Positions 53,695 to 64,000 of a stretch of DNA of 64,000 bases are shown here, in pieces. Position 1 is the stretch's first letter. The number at the start of each line of letters is the position of its first letter. Position numbers and translations under genes: made by a program. This stretch comes from Elysia chlorotica (taxonomy: Eukaryota > Mollusca > Gastropoda > Plakobranchidae): the NCBI GenBank assembly GCA_003991915.1, contig RQTK01000175.1, positions 29,445 through 93,444 of the forward strand, read 5' to 3'. Under the pieces are notes generated by a model. It saw only the letters and a program-made list of their open reading frames with translations, searched no databases and was not told the origin of the DNA.

Positions 53695-54860
53695 AGATAA
53701 TTAATAACAAGATAAAGAAAGGAAGAGGTAAAGTATACATGTTTAAATATGCATTTCAAATTTCAAATACCAAATCCCTTTGCACAATAGCATAAGTCAC
53801 ACCTAGCCTACATGAGGTAAGGCCCTAAGAGATTAAAACTTGTCACAGCTTCCTAAACATCACAGTCTATTGCTTTATACACTTTAAAAAAAAATCATGC
53901 ACAATCATACATCATTTTTGAAAGTATAAAAACATAATCATAAATAAATAAGGCTTCTAAGACTGACCATGGGACCTTGCATTCACAAAGGGCAAAAGAC
54001 AAAGGTGATATACACATATAAAAGTGATCCCTTTGCTGTAGACATCTACAACCAACAATGAAGATCTTAGTCTTAACTGTCGTTCAAGACAATTCAAAGA
54101 GTATATAAAGAAAGTAAATATGAGTACGGAACATAAATAAGTTTTTTTAACTTAAACTGGACAAACCTGGTGTTTTAAAATGTAGTGAAATTTTCTGTAC
54201 AACTGAAACTTATTTGACAAGTGTCTTTGTTCTCATTCATACTACATTTATGTGACAAAGAATGATTTTTTTGCAAGAAATCCATGCTATGAGGATACTT
54301 TTTCTTATTGAAATCTAAACTTTCTCCAGATTCAATTAATTAAATTTGTCGTTTTCAGTATGTGTTGGAACTACCAAGGCAACAAGTTTTTTTTTTTAAA
54401 TAAATTATGTTTTTGAAGTTCCAGGGTTTGTAGACTGAGGTATTCCCAAGAAATCTAAGATGACCTTGAAAAAACAATTGTATTGTATGAGTCATTCTAG
54501 ACTTTAATGTATGTCTGTATATTACTCCAAGTTTTGTAGGGAACCATTGACATTTTCTTTTTGTACAACAAAAATGTATTTCACTAAGCATTCTTTCAGT
54601 CTCCCTTTAAATTGGCAGTGGCCACCAAAAATGTAATGAAATAATCAGCAGTCAAACGTCTTTTCATCTTGACATTAATACATAATTATGCTGAAATATC
54701 GTCACCTCATAATAATTATTATCTCAGTCTCCATCTTTGTAACTTGGGCTGGATGATCATAAACTGTGGCATCCATAGTTTGATTATTTATGAAAGCTCA
54801 ACTTCCCAAACTGATCCTCTCTCAATTGTCAGTTAGTTCTCCAGCTCAGGCCTGGTTTGT
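53695..54860. other. CCDC39 3' untranslated region or intergenic
   Basis: AT-rich, no gene signal. It follows the CCDC39 stop codon on the minus strand, so part of it is presumably 3' untranslated region; I could not fix a polyadenylation site. Confidence 0.5.
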
Positions 54861-54913
54861 CTAACGTCTTGAGGAGGCCTGGCTTGAGACTGAGCTTCTT
54901 CCTGAGCCAGGGC
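54861..54913 (-). CDS. CCDC39: CCDC39 last exon: C-terminus and stop
   Basis: Acceptor ATTTTCAG; completes Gly and encodes [16 protein letters not shown] then TAG. Continues the Ser-rich low-complexity tail of the preceding exon. Confidence 0.85.
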
Positions 54914-57900
54914 CTGAAAATAAATGAACCATATCGTCACTGTGGTACCATTTTGGAATAAGTCATAATTTTTTGCTACTTTTGAGATAATTGAAAAAAT
55001 CTTTTTACTTCCTGATATCTGCTTCAAATTGGACGTGAGTTTTTAATAAGATAAAGCAAAAACCTATTAGCACATTTTTAATCTGAAAGTTTAGTTAGAT
55101 GGATCTCATTTTCACTTTTCCAACGATATATCATTAATTTTACTCCTCGACACAATTCTCACTTATGTCATAACCAAAGCAGCATGAAGATATGTTTTAT
55201 GAAGGTGCAAAGTTTTACTATGTTGAGTTTATATTATTGATTTAGAGAAGCTTGCTACACAAAACGATAGGCATTTTGTTATCCATTTGCGCACCTGAAT
55301 AATCACTCATATGAGTAAATACAATGCAGGAGTGTGATGTATTAACCTATTGCACAGGTGTTCGTTTCTTTCAACGTGTTTGTCATTTCTTGAAGAGATT
55401 ATGCGATCAGTAACGAACACCTTGGACTGATAACGTTTAACAGTAAAGTTGTTCTAAAATTAGAGTGTGCAAGGAGCTAGCATAGGAGACATAAAAACGG
55501 CGTGCAGCATCTAGACCTAATAAGTCACTTAATAATATTCATGGCTAAAAAAAAAAAACCAAAACGTGCCTGATCATGGATGTCTATAAGCTCAGTGACA
55601 TAAGAACATTCATAATATCTTGGTGTCTACCTTTCACATATTTAGGTGAGCCGCTTTTCTCACAGTGTGTATTCTTATGTATTTTTCATTTTAGAAAGCC
55701 AGTCTTGGACCAAATTTAGAAGTGGGGATATATTATAATTATTTTACACCAATAAAAAAAAGAGGACCCAAAAAGAAATGGACTCACCATCAAAGCCAAT
55801 GTTGACAGGGGCAGCACCACCGCGACTGGCGCCACTTCTGACACTAGAGGCAGGGCTACCTCCCATCACACTGCTTCGAGCGCTGCCGCGAGACGACGAG
55901 GGCATCCCGGCAACTGAGGGCACTGGCAGGTTTGCCTGAGGAGAGAGCAGACTCTTTATGTTTCTTTGTGTTTGTTACTTAACCTTATCACTTCATGCCC
56001 CACACATGTTGCGTGCATTGGTATGTTCTTGTGCTAGCACCTCTTTGCATTGAACTGCACACCTTCCGGCAACTGAGGGCACTGGCAGGTTTGCCTGAGG
56101 AGAAAGCAGACTCTTTATGTTTCTTTATGTTTGTTACTTAACCTTATCCCATCATGCTGCATGCATGTTGTGCGCATTGGTATGTTCTTGTGCTAGCACC
56201 TCTTTGTATTGAACTGCACACCTTCCATTTTGTAATAATAAAAATCAAAGCTTTTAATTTTTTTTTATTCCCAAAAATAGTGTGCACACAAGGAATAGGT
56301 ATTGAACTATGGAATGCCAAAAGATCTCTTAAAATTCATCATCAGCAACTAGGCCATGTCTTGAATGATTGAACCTAGGGGTGAGAAAAGGTTGATTGAT
56401 TAGTCTCTTAACATTCATCATCAGCAACTAGGCTATGTCTTGGATGTGTCTCAAGACAGATATCTGTTAGTTTTGTCGGCTGCCACAAAGAGACATAGAG
56501 AACTCTTTTCTTTATTTTCTGGGTATGTGTGCTTTTTGTATGTAATATAGTGGTTATAAGGTTTAGAATGTCATAGAAGAAATATGTATTTTAAAACCCC
56601 ATACCTGCGTAAAATACATGGATACAGCCTCCTCCATCTCTGGGTAGTGAGCAGATGCCTCTCCCACCAGCTTGGTCACCGTCTTATTAAACTCTCTCAT
56701 GTCACGGACATCAAAATCTTTCTGTAATAATAACACACAAAAAAAGAAAAGTAGAAAACTTAAACTTTCATTCAATAACAGACTTTGCAATGAAAACTCA
56801 AGGAGTACTCTAATTTGTCAATGAACTATTTTGTAAAAGAATTCAAAGTACTTCTCTTTAGGAAGAGAGATGTGCTTTTAATATCTCCTAGTTCATGTGG
56901 TGGGTCATAAATGATTGATACTGTTATAATACTGTTTACTATTTTAAGCATCCTACTTGTAATATTTCCTTGTTATTTAAAAAAAATTCTTCATGCTTTA
57001 AAAAAGAATATATTGTATCAAGTAAAAGCACTTTGTTGGTACAATTAAAGGAAATATTTAGCCTGCTTAGTAACATATCACTTCTCTAAATAAATTAAAA
57101 GGAGACAACATTATAGGTAAAAATACTTTATTCACCCTTACAGCACATTAGTATAATTTTTGTCGCAATGCTATGATTACGGCTTTAGTGTACTTGTGCC
57201 AAAATGCAAGTGATATATTGTTGTAAAGAAGAAAATGAGATCTATCTGACTAATCTTTCAGATTAAAAACATGCATATTGAATTTTGATTCCTCTTTATA
57301 AGAAACTGTTCAATTTTGGTGCAGAAGCAAGAAAATACAACAGTTTTGATTAATTATCTTAAAAGTAGAAAAAATGACCAATGCCAAAATTGTATCGCAG
57401 TGACTATATGTGACTCCATATCAGCTGTTTCATTAATTGTCCATTTCGGAATCAGGAATAAGTCTTGACTGCAATGCATGATCCTACACATTTTGCTTCC
57501 TCTGGGTTTTCTCTTTCATTGAAACATTGTAAATGGAAATTCCAACCTAGGCCTACTCATAATTTATCCCGGATAGTTAAAGCAAAATCGTATTGCTTTA
57601 AACAAAAATGTGCTTTGAGCCTATGTCTGTTTGGGGTAGAGCACTAGAGAGAAAAAAAGTTTGTAATTATTATACATTATCCTTACCTCCTCTGGTAAAG
57701 TCTCTTTAGTTTTCTTGGCTGATCGCAGCTCACGTGACAGTCTAGAATTCTATAGGAATATTAAGAAATTGATGTCATTTTCCTAATAACCCCACATGAT
57801 AAACAAAATCAACCTTTATCCTCCAGGTTCAAATCTTTTTTTTTTTATTCTTTCATCTAAAGCTTCAATTTAATTATAAGCATTAGCAGCACATTTTCCT

Positions 57901-59705
57901 GCATTTTTCCAAAGCACAATCAGGCAAAAACAATTGCTTCGTATCAAAATTTCTGCATTGTAGGCCTATCATAATAAACATTTTTTATGATGCATATTGT
58001 TAACAAGTACTAATTACCAATTTAAAAAATAATGCAGGGACCCAGTATACAACAAATGTTTTAGTCCGAACAGTTTTCCAAAGACAAATTTCCTTTATTT
58101 TCAGACTCATAAAACCCTACTTGGAGCATACTTATTTCCTCTTTCCTTTAAAATCTGTTTATAAAATTGATATTCAGTTGTTTATTTTCAAAATAGGATT
58201 CTTATTTCATACCTGTTTGGCAACTCTTTCCAATTTGGCTCTCTGGTCCTCAATCTCTTTGTTGAGTTGCACCAGTTTGTTCTGAGAAAACAGAGCAGAA
58301 TCTGTCAAATTTGGTTTGGTTTGGTTTTTGGTTTCTATCATAAGAAACTTAGCTATATTGCCTAACCCTGACTCAATGAAAGAGCCCTATTACAAGCCGT
58401 TCAGCCACCTTGACTTCATTTGTCATTTTTAACATGATACACTAGCTTCGACTTTTTAATAACAAATATGTTACCATTGATATTCTGCTGAAACTTTGAT
58501 GCTTCAGAGAGGAAAATGTGACAGAATAGAGCAAAGGAAGTTGTATCATCAGACCGAAATCAGACAAATACATTTTTTGTCGCTTGCTGTTGCTGTTTTT
58601 TAACAGGGGACCTCCCGATTGGAATACCAACTCTGCACCACTTGTGACAGTTCACCTCGTTAAAACAAGGGAGCTTAAGGCTTTTTTCTTTAAGTTTGCT
58701 CAAATAATCTCTCAGGTTAACAGGTTAGCCAAGAAACACTGTAATTTCAAATAACCCAGTCTTGACATTAATATCTATTAGAGTAGAGAAGCTCTACCCA
58801 CTCCCAATTTCTCTTCTACTGACAGGCAAAATAACCTAGAGTGTGAAATAGTGAGAGGTTTCATGAGGAGGATTGTGTGCATGTGGGTCGTGATAATTAA
58901 GGCGGTTGCTTTCTTGTTTGAACCTCAGTAAAAAAAACTGTATGAAGAATGGTCAACCTTCTTAATTTTAATAAAGAAATAGAGTGAGAATGCATCACGC
59001 TTCATCCCCGTATCAAAAGAACGATGAGCTCTTTTTGTGAAACATCTTACTAAATCTATAGTCACTGATATAATTATGCCAATCTCTCACCCTCTTCTCC
59101 TCTATCATACCGACATACGCTCCCTCGTCACGGGTCAGGTTGTCCAGAGTGCTGCTCATTGTCTGTAGTGAAAATTGACAAAAGGCAAACCATGAAACAT
59201 GTAATACCAATACTGTTCTCAGTACAGTTCATTGAAACTCGAACAGTATACATAACTATGCTACAATCAATCCCAGATATAAGTCACTATCACGAATTAA
59301 CTGTTAAGTTCAGTTATTCCCAATACATTTCTTTAGTCTTTTTTTTTTCATGGGAACAGGAGTTACTAGGGGATGACTGAATTTTTTAGGATTTCCTGAG
59401 AATTACTAGTTTCCGTTTTTGACTGTAACATAAACAACATCATTATTTGAAAAAATAACAAACTGAGGGCTGCACTGTTTAGTTAAAATATTTAAAACTT
59501 AGAATCTTTTCTACACACAGAGAAACTCCAAGGACATAATTATGTTCTTAACTAATAATTTCTCTATAATTGTTGGGATTCTATTAAAATACAGTGACAG
59601 TTTTCCTAAAATGAAACACTACAACTTAGAATTTAAAAATCATAATTTTGGGTAGTAGGGATAGAGACAGAGAGAGAGACAGAGAGACAGAGAGACAGAG
59701 AGAGA

Positions 59706-59758
<53 letters not shown>

Positions 59759-62700
59759 TGACAACAAGATGAAGACAGACAGAATAAGACAGAGAAAAAG
59801 ACAGACAGACAAATAAAGAGACATAGAGTGGATGATTTTCCAGTACACGGGTACATACGTGTAGATCATCCTGCAGCTCGCGGATCTGCCTACGCTTGTA
59901 TTTGAACTTGTCCATCACGGCCCTCATCTGCTCGTCAAGCTGCCGCTTCTCGTCCATCTCATCACCTGTTCACACAAACAAATATTGGAGTTCAGTACAG
60001 GCCAGAACGCACTAAGTTATGGCTAAAGAGAAACACAATATTAATTTAAGATGTGTTTGATTAAAAAAAGAGACAATAGCTATAACAGATTTATCGAAAC
60101 ATTATAGGCCACAAGGACTGTCTAAAGATAGAAGAGTTGTTCTAGACACATGTTTTAACTCCTTTTTTGTCCCTTGTCTTCCATTTATACATCTTGCTAT
60201 GTTCCTACTCCCAATTGATCAGATTATGTTGTACAAAAGAAACTTCAAAAGGTATATGTCATCTAGTAGACCTTTTCCTTTAGCTCATCCCATTTATGTT
60301 AATTCAAAAAGTATGTTGTTGTTAATATTTGCTCAGCAAAAGTAAGTCAACGTTATTTATGCTTCAAAACACATAGATTGGGCAGTCAAACACAGATTTC
60401 ACACCGCCCTATATAGTATTTATATGCTACATCTATACACCATGTTTCTCTAAGATAAACGTACTAGAGTCTGTAATCTTGTTGAAACTTTTCCTGTACT
60501 GTTCGTTGCGACCATTCATCAGTTTTAGTGTGTTTTCCAAAGCTCGAATTTCTTTCTCAGCTTTTCTGATCTTAGCATCCAGATCATCTCCCTCTCTCTG
60601 TAGGTAAAAAGTTTGAAAAAAAGGAAAAGAATTACTTATCAAAGTTTTCAAAAATTAATACAGCACACAAGTAGGTAGCACATCTGCAATACTGGGCTTA
60701 CTTGTAATGTTCTTTAAAAATTAATTAAAAATATCTATATTGTTCCACAATTCATGCTTTAGTCACTATTTAAACTTAAGGACAGGCGCTCTAAGCAAGT
60801 CTACAAGTGCTGAAGTCAATAGAAGGGTTAGTTGATTGTTACAATCGGATAAAGTTAGGGGAGAATAGAGTGTAGGCCATAAGTACGATGTTGGAGTAGT
60901 TTATAGCTCGTAATAAACCTGATTGTTTTCATATCGTAAAAATGAGTGATAAGCTTACCACAATGTTGTACTTAGAAGCATAGAGACAAAAGGCATATGA
61001 TAGAATTTAGGAGACAGAGGGACAGAGTAGAATTTAGAGGACAAGGGGGATACGATAAAGCTTAGGAGACAGAAGGATAAGTTAGAGTTTGGGAGACAGA
61101 GCATTGTACCTGCAGTTCTTCTTTCTCCTGCGCAGCTTTGATAACATAATAGGCCTGGGACTTTTCTTCCTCACCTTCTGGAGGGGCCATGGACACCATC
61201 AGAATTTCATACCTAAGGAAAAACAGCTCTGAGTGCTATAATTTCCAATGAAGATACTTTTTTTTCTTCAAAAAAAAATTTAGGGGGGAAAATACATGGA
61301 AAATCTAAGCTTTACATATAACAGCTGTTTTTATTATATACTTTTTTTTGTGATTTTTAAATATTCTCGGGTCTATTTTTATATCTACCTTTTCTTGAGC
61401 TTGTCAATCTTGGAGATGCGCTCATGCAGTTCAGCGCTGATCTGCTGCCTCTCCTCGTCTGTAGCTTTTACCTGCGCAGTCAGCATCTCCTTGTGGATGG
61501 TGATCTCCTGGTGGCGTTCTTTCATGGCCTGAGGACGCATACATACATACTTGTTGTGTAGCTACTGCTAAAGATTTTTAAAGGATATATGAGCAATCAA
61601 TAGAGAAGCTTATGTTCAAAAACTTCTAACAACATGCAGGAATCATGATTGTACAAATAAGGTGGAGACTTTTTCAAAAAGCCAAAGAGAAACATTTGGT
61701 TTTCAAAAGAATTATCACATGACATTAATCTGAAACAGACTATTAACACTTACTGTGTCAAGTTGCAGTTTTCGTTTTTCAAGTGACATCACATCATCAG
61801 CACGAGACATGAGCAAGTCTCGCAATTTCCTGATCTCAAGCTTCAGAAGATTTTCATCTACCATCAGGTTCTGTAATGGAAGATTGAAATATCAAGTTGG
61901 GAGAATGCGCTCTGCAAATATGACCTTGAACTACCCATTTTCAAAAGTTGGTGATATTAATGCCATACACTATTGTCCTTTCAAATACCCAAACTGTAAA
62001 GCATAACAATTATCAGTATCAATAAAGTGATTTTATGCTAAAAATAAAAGTGATCTTGGTCGCTATAAATATGTTACATGACGTTTTTTATAAATTTCTT
62101 ATGTTTGGCAGGATCTTAAAGATTTGTTTTTTCAAATGTTTTGCCCTTTCGAGAATAGTTTTATCCTTCTCAATTTCTTTAATCTTTATCCATTATTCTA
62201 TTGATTGTATTTGTCTCACCTGTTTGTTCTTGATGATTTTCTTTAGTTCAGCCTCGGAGTTGTCGTTGTACAGGATGAGCTCATCAATTTTGATGGTCAG
62301 GTCAGCCTTTTCAGTGCGGCTCTGGTCCAGGGATCTTGTTACGCAGCGCAGATCATCCTGAAGTGTTGGGTGTATAGTTTAGTAGGCTAGATATAAATTT
62401 AGATCATCCTAAAGTGGGATGTATAGTTTAGTAGATATAAATTTAGATCATCCCAAATTGAAATGTATAGTTCAGTAGATATGAATTGCGTACCAGACGA
62501 TTAAGATGGTTTGGACATGTGACACGTGCAACTTCGTGCATCAACGACACCTTGAACTTGTCTGTGCCATGCGTTAGAGGACGAGGGAGACCCAGAAAGA
62601 CCTGGTCTGAATGCGTCAGGAGTGACCGGAGGTCTTGGAACCTAGACCGGACTGACCCACATAACAGGACGGAATGGAGATTAGGAGTCAAAAATGCTGG

Positions 62701-63649
62701 CCGCCTGCTGCCTACCCCAGTACCTGGGACACCCGCAGCAGATGACAAATAAACACAGGATAGTGAGTGAGTGAGTGAGTGAGTGAAGTAAGATGTAAGT
62801 TTTAGTAGATGTAAGGTTACATTATGCTGGTTGAAATTAGAATAACCAAGAAAATGATTTACGAGTTTAATATTTTTTACCATTTATTAAAACAACATGT
62901 TTTTTTTTTTTCATATCCTAGTACTTCAGGGGCTGTGAAATGTAAATGAGAGACCTGGCCTCTTTTCATCTTTTAAAAAAAAAGCTGTTAAGATGTTTCA
63001 TTTGAAGTATCAGTTTCAGTAAAAAAAAATTAGATTTATACATCTACATATATACAAAATCCCTATTAAGGCAAGAGATTTAGAGATATGATTCCATTCT
63101 AGTATTTTTCTTCTTTCTGTCTGGATTTTTTGTTTAAAAAAATTGAGCTAAACGTACTTCCTAAGCCTTTACAAGTAAATGAAACTCTGATATATATCTG
63201 TCTTTGCCAAGATAGGAATTAACTTAATGTACAATCATGTTTGGCAGTGTACAATTTCAATAATTGTACATGTGAACGTAAAACGCTCATTTTATTTTAT
63301 TATCATTATTATTATTATCATCACTATTTTTATGTCACACATGTACAACTGGTGTATTTATGTATGTATGACCAAGACAAATTTCCCTATGGGATAATAA
63401 AGGATTATCTTATCTTATCTTATCATGACTTTAATATTAATTAAACACCAGACCAAGTATCTCAAGCCTAAAGCAGTTTCACACCTGAACACGCTTGAGC
63501 TGCAAATGCAGCAGCTGTTGCGTTTGAGTCTTTTTATCCAGCTCCTCCTGAAGTAGTCTGACTTTAGCTTCCAAGACCGACTTCTCTTCAGTATTGCTCT
63601 CTCCTTGCATGTGTGTACAACGACGTTCTAGATTTTGCAGAGTAAAGTC
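54861..63649 (-). CDS. CCDC39: CCDC39, C-terminal half (13 exons; 5' part beyond the window)
   Basis: Coiled-coil protein of motile cilia. With CCDC40 it forms the 96-nm ruler on the doublet microtubules that positions inner dynein arms and the regulatory complex. The 13 exons join in frame to 474 residues plus stop, aligning with roughly the second half of the animal protein (human about 940 residues). Diagnostic matches are [86 protein letters not shown] and KLERVAKQ, then a Ser/Arg/Gly-rich tail. Nearly all is heptad-type coiled coil. All introns are GT-AG and phases agree. The gene is transcribed toward the cadherin gene. Confidence 0.95.
55788..55935 (-). CDS. CCDC39: CCDC39 penultimate exon: Ser/Gly-rich tail
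   Basis: 148 nt, phase 0 to 1. Encodes [40 protein letters not shown] and APVNIGFD. Markedly more GC-rich than its flanks. Acceptor CTCCTCAG, donor GTGAGT. Confidence 0.9.
55907..56226. repeat. 159-bp tandem duplication across the penultimate CCDC39 acceptor
   Basis: Copy 1 (55907-56065) includes the first 29 nt of the exon and its acceptor; copy 2 (56066-56226) repeats them with about 10 differences, creating a decoy acceptor at 56095. Confidence 0.92.
56605..56721 (-). CDS. CCDC39: CCDC39 exon: end of coiled coil
   Basis: 117 nt, phase 0 to 0. [20 protein letters not shown] then [12 protein letters not shown], matching IKLREMKQFHKVIDEML and ILQTYFQQ of the vertebrate protein. Confidence 0.92.
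56722..57686 (-). other. CCDC39 intron
   Basis: AT-rich, about 960 bp, with no repeat or gene I recognise. Confidence 0.6.
57687..57749 (-). CDS. CCDC39: CCDC39 exon
   Basis: 63 nt, phase 0 to 0. [21 protein letters not shown], a basic coiled-coil segment corresponding to TKEIRLLKDTKDETMEE. Acceptor CCTATAG, donor GTAAGG. Confidence 0.9.
58213..58281 (-). CDS. CCDC39: CCDC39 exon
   Basis: 69 nt, phase 0 to 0. [23 protein letters not shown], matching FQLSKETEEQKPKLERVTKQ. Acceptor TTTCTCAG, donor GTATGA. Confidence 0.93.
59091..59162 (-). CDS. CCDC39: CCDC39 exon
   Basis: 72 nt, phase 0 to 0. [24 protein letters not shown]. Acceptor CACTACAG, donor GTGAGA. Confidence 0.9.
59657..59760. repeat. 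(GA)n microsatellite in a CCDC39 intron
   Basis: GA run with GACA interruptions; Leu/Ser frames on the minus strand are artefacts. Confidence 0.93.
59859..59965 (-). CDS. CCDC39: CCDC39 exon
   Basis: 107 nt, phase 1 to 0. [20 protein letters not shown] then [15 protein letters not shown], one of the most conserved blocks of the protein. Donor GTATGT. Confidence 0.95.
60465..60597 (-). CDS. CCDC39: CCDC39 exon
   Basis: 133 nt, phase 0 to 1. [31 protein letters not shown] and [11 protein letters not shown], nearly collinear with the human block REGDCLDAKINKAEKEIYAL. Acceptor ACCTACAG, donor GTACGT. Confidence 0.96.
60868..60978. mobile_element. Palindromic MITE, copy 3 (diverged)
   Basis: GGCCATAAGTACGATGTTGG on the left and AAGCTTACCACAATGTTGTA with CTTAG on the right form imperfect inverted arms related to the copies at 20069 and 28251. 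Confidence 0.5.
61110..61212 (-). CDS. CCDC39: CCDC39 exon
   Basis: 103 nt, phase 2 to 0. [20 protein letters not shown] then [15 protein letters not shown], the most diagnostic CCDC39 segment. Acceptor TTCCTTAG, donor GTACAA. Confidence 0.97.
61389..61528 (-). CDS. CCDC39: CCDC39 exon
   Basis: 140 nt, phase 0 to 2. [40 protein letters not shown] and IDKLKK. Acceptor GTCCTCAG, donor GTAGAT. Confidence 0.95.
61754..61870 (-). CDS. CCDC39: CCDC39 exon
   Basis: 117 nt, phase 0 to 0. [20 protein letters not shown] then [18 protein letters not shown]. Acceptor CATTACAG, donor GTAAGT. Confidence 0.95.
62220..62357 (-). CDS. CCDC39: CCDC39 exon
   Basis: 138 nt, phase 0 to 0. [40 protein letters not shown] and IIKNKQ. 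Acceptor ACTTCAG, donor GTGAGA. Its acceptor region is repeated twice upstream. Confidence 0.92.
62351..62482. repeat. Tandem copies of the exon acceptor region, about 48-50 bp each
   Basis: Three successive units share AGATCATCC, GTATAGTTTAGTAG and ATATAAATTT. Unit 1 includes the true acceptor of the exon at 62220-62357; a piece of a fourth unit seems to resume after the LINE (near 62800). Confidence 0.7.
62486..62790 (+). mobile_element. LINE reverse transcriptase C-terminus with (GTGA)n tail
   Basis: Open frame [40 protein letters not shown] and [13 protein letters not shown], then stop and (GTGA)n at 62763-62787. RLRWFGHV and GRGRPRKTW mark the C-terminal end of non-LTR reverse transcriptases. 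5' truncated, and antisense in a CCDC39 intron. Confidence 0.85.
62791..63484 (-). other. CCDC39 intron with a LINE 3' tail remnant
   Basis: AT-rich; 63376-63424 reads CAAATTTCCCTATGGGATAA, TAAAGGA and (TTATC)n on the plus strand, the 3' end of a non-LTR element. Otherwise nothing recognised. Confidence 0.5.
63485..63649 (-). CDS. CCDC39: CCDC39 exon, first one in the window
   Basis: 165 nt, phase 0 to 0. [40 protein letters not shown] and [10 protein letters not shown], matching FHIQQVERRMSRLKGEINSE of the vertebrate protein. Upstream exons lie beyond 64000. Confidence 0.93.
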
Positions 63650-64000
63650 CTGAAAATAATTTTGAAGTTTGGTTAAAATTCCAGCTTTTGATAACAACAG
63701 AAAATGTAAAGTTGAAAAGGTTAAATAAAACTTGTACAAACTACTAATTCATCATGTTGATTTTATAGACATACTTAATGCCTAAATGGTCTAGTAGCTA
63801 AAGTTTTTCATTAATTTTGCCTGAAAAACAGCATTCAAGATTAATGTTTGAGTAAATAATGATCTTTAAGCATTCTTTTGTAATCAAATGAAAGTATAAT
63901 ATTAATAAAAAATGCTGTTTGAAATGATGGAATTAACTTTATGCATGTCATTCAAGACCCAAATAGAATCTCGTAATCTTTGATCAGTTTTATGTCTACT
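63650..64000 (-). other. CCDC39 intron to the window edge
   Basis: AT-rich, with no exon or repeat I can support. Confidence 0.6.

Noticed and set aside
58290-58660. Possible SINE remnant (GTTTGGTTTGG run and a tRNA-like patch near 58600)
   Set aside because: Only short, low-complexity resemblance; the conserved body blocks are absent.

Overview
The window is animal nuclear DNA, AT-rich and full of microsatellites. It most probably comes from a mollusc, and a gastropod of the heterobranch type is my best guess. The reasons are the split genes with GT-AG introns, a chemosensory-type rhodopsin-like receptor of the molluscan kind, and many copies of a tRNA-headed SINE whose conserved tail ends in GGACGTTAAACC, as in mollusc SINEs. 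The species is an inference; no rRNA or mitochondrial marker is present.

Layout. Bases 1-9592 are intergenic: SINE copies, simple repeats and small satellites, with no supported gene. Bases 10053-40026 (+) hold one complete cadherin-superfamily gene of about 30 kb. I assembled it from 20 exons whose splice phases all agree, giving a predicted 762-residue type I membrane protein with signal peptide, five cadherin (EC) repeats, one membrane helix and a tail of about 220 residues. The gene carries internal tandem duplications of several ages: exon 2 duplicated at about 99.6% identity, exon 10 present three times, decayed copies of the start of exon 15 and the end of exon 6, and a duplicated block in intron 7. 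Two exons of EC3 (36 and 50 nt) are short and inferred mainly from phase and domain fit. Bases 40027-45748 are AT-rich 3' flank with an assembly gap (44975-45116). Bases 45749-46913 (-) encode a single-exon chemosensory-like G-protein coupled receptor with one frame break. Bases 46914-52590 are intergenic, with a divergent repeat pair and an old SINE. Bases 52592-52812 (+) are an orphan fragment of a glycoside hydrolase family 18 (chitinase) domain. Bases 54861-63649 (-) are the last 13 exons of CCDC39, a molecular ruler protein of motile cilia; its 5' part lies beyond the right edge.

The genes do not form an operon or pathway. The cadherin gene converges on the receptor and on CCDC39. The main interest is how repeats and small tandem duplications have remodelled splice sites. 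Exon acceptors are duplicated in both large genes, a palindromic MITE appears to supply a donor site, a SINE tail seems to have been amplified into a 71-bp satellite, and SINEs with clear target-site duplications give relative dates to other events.
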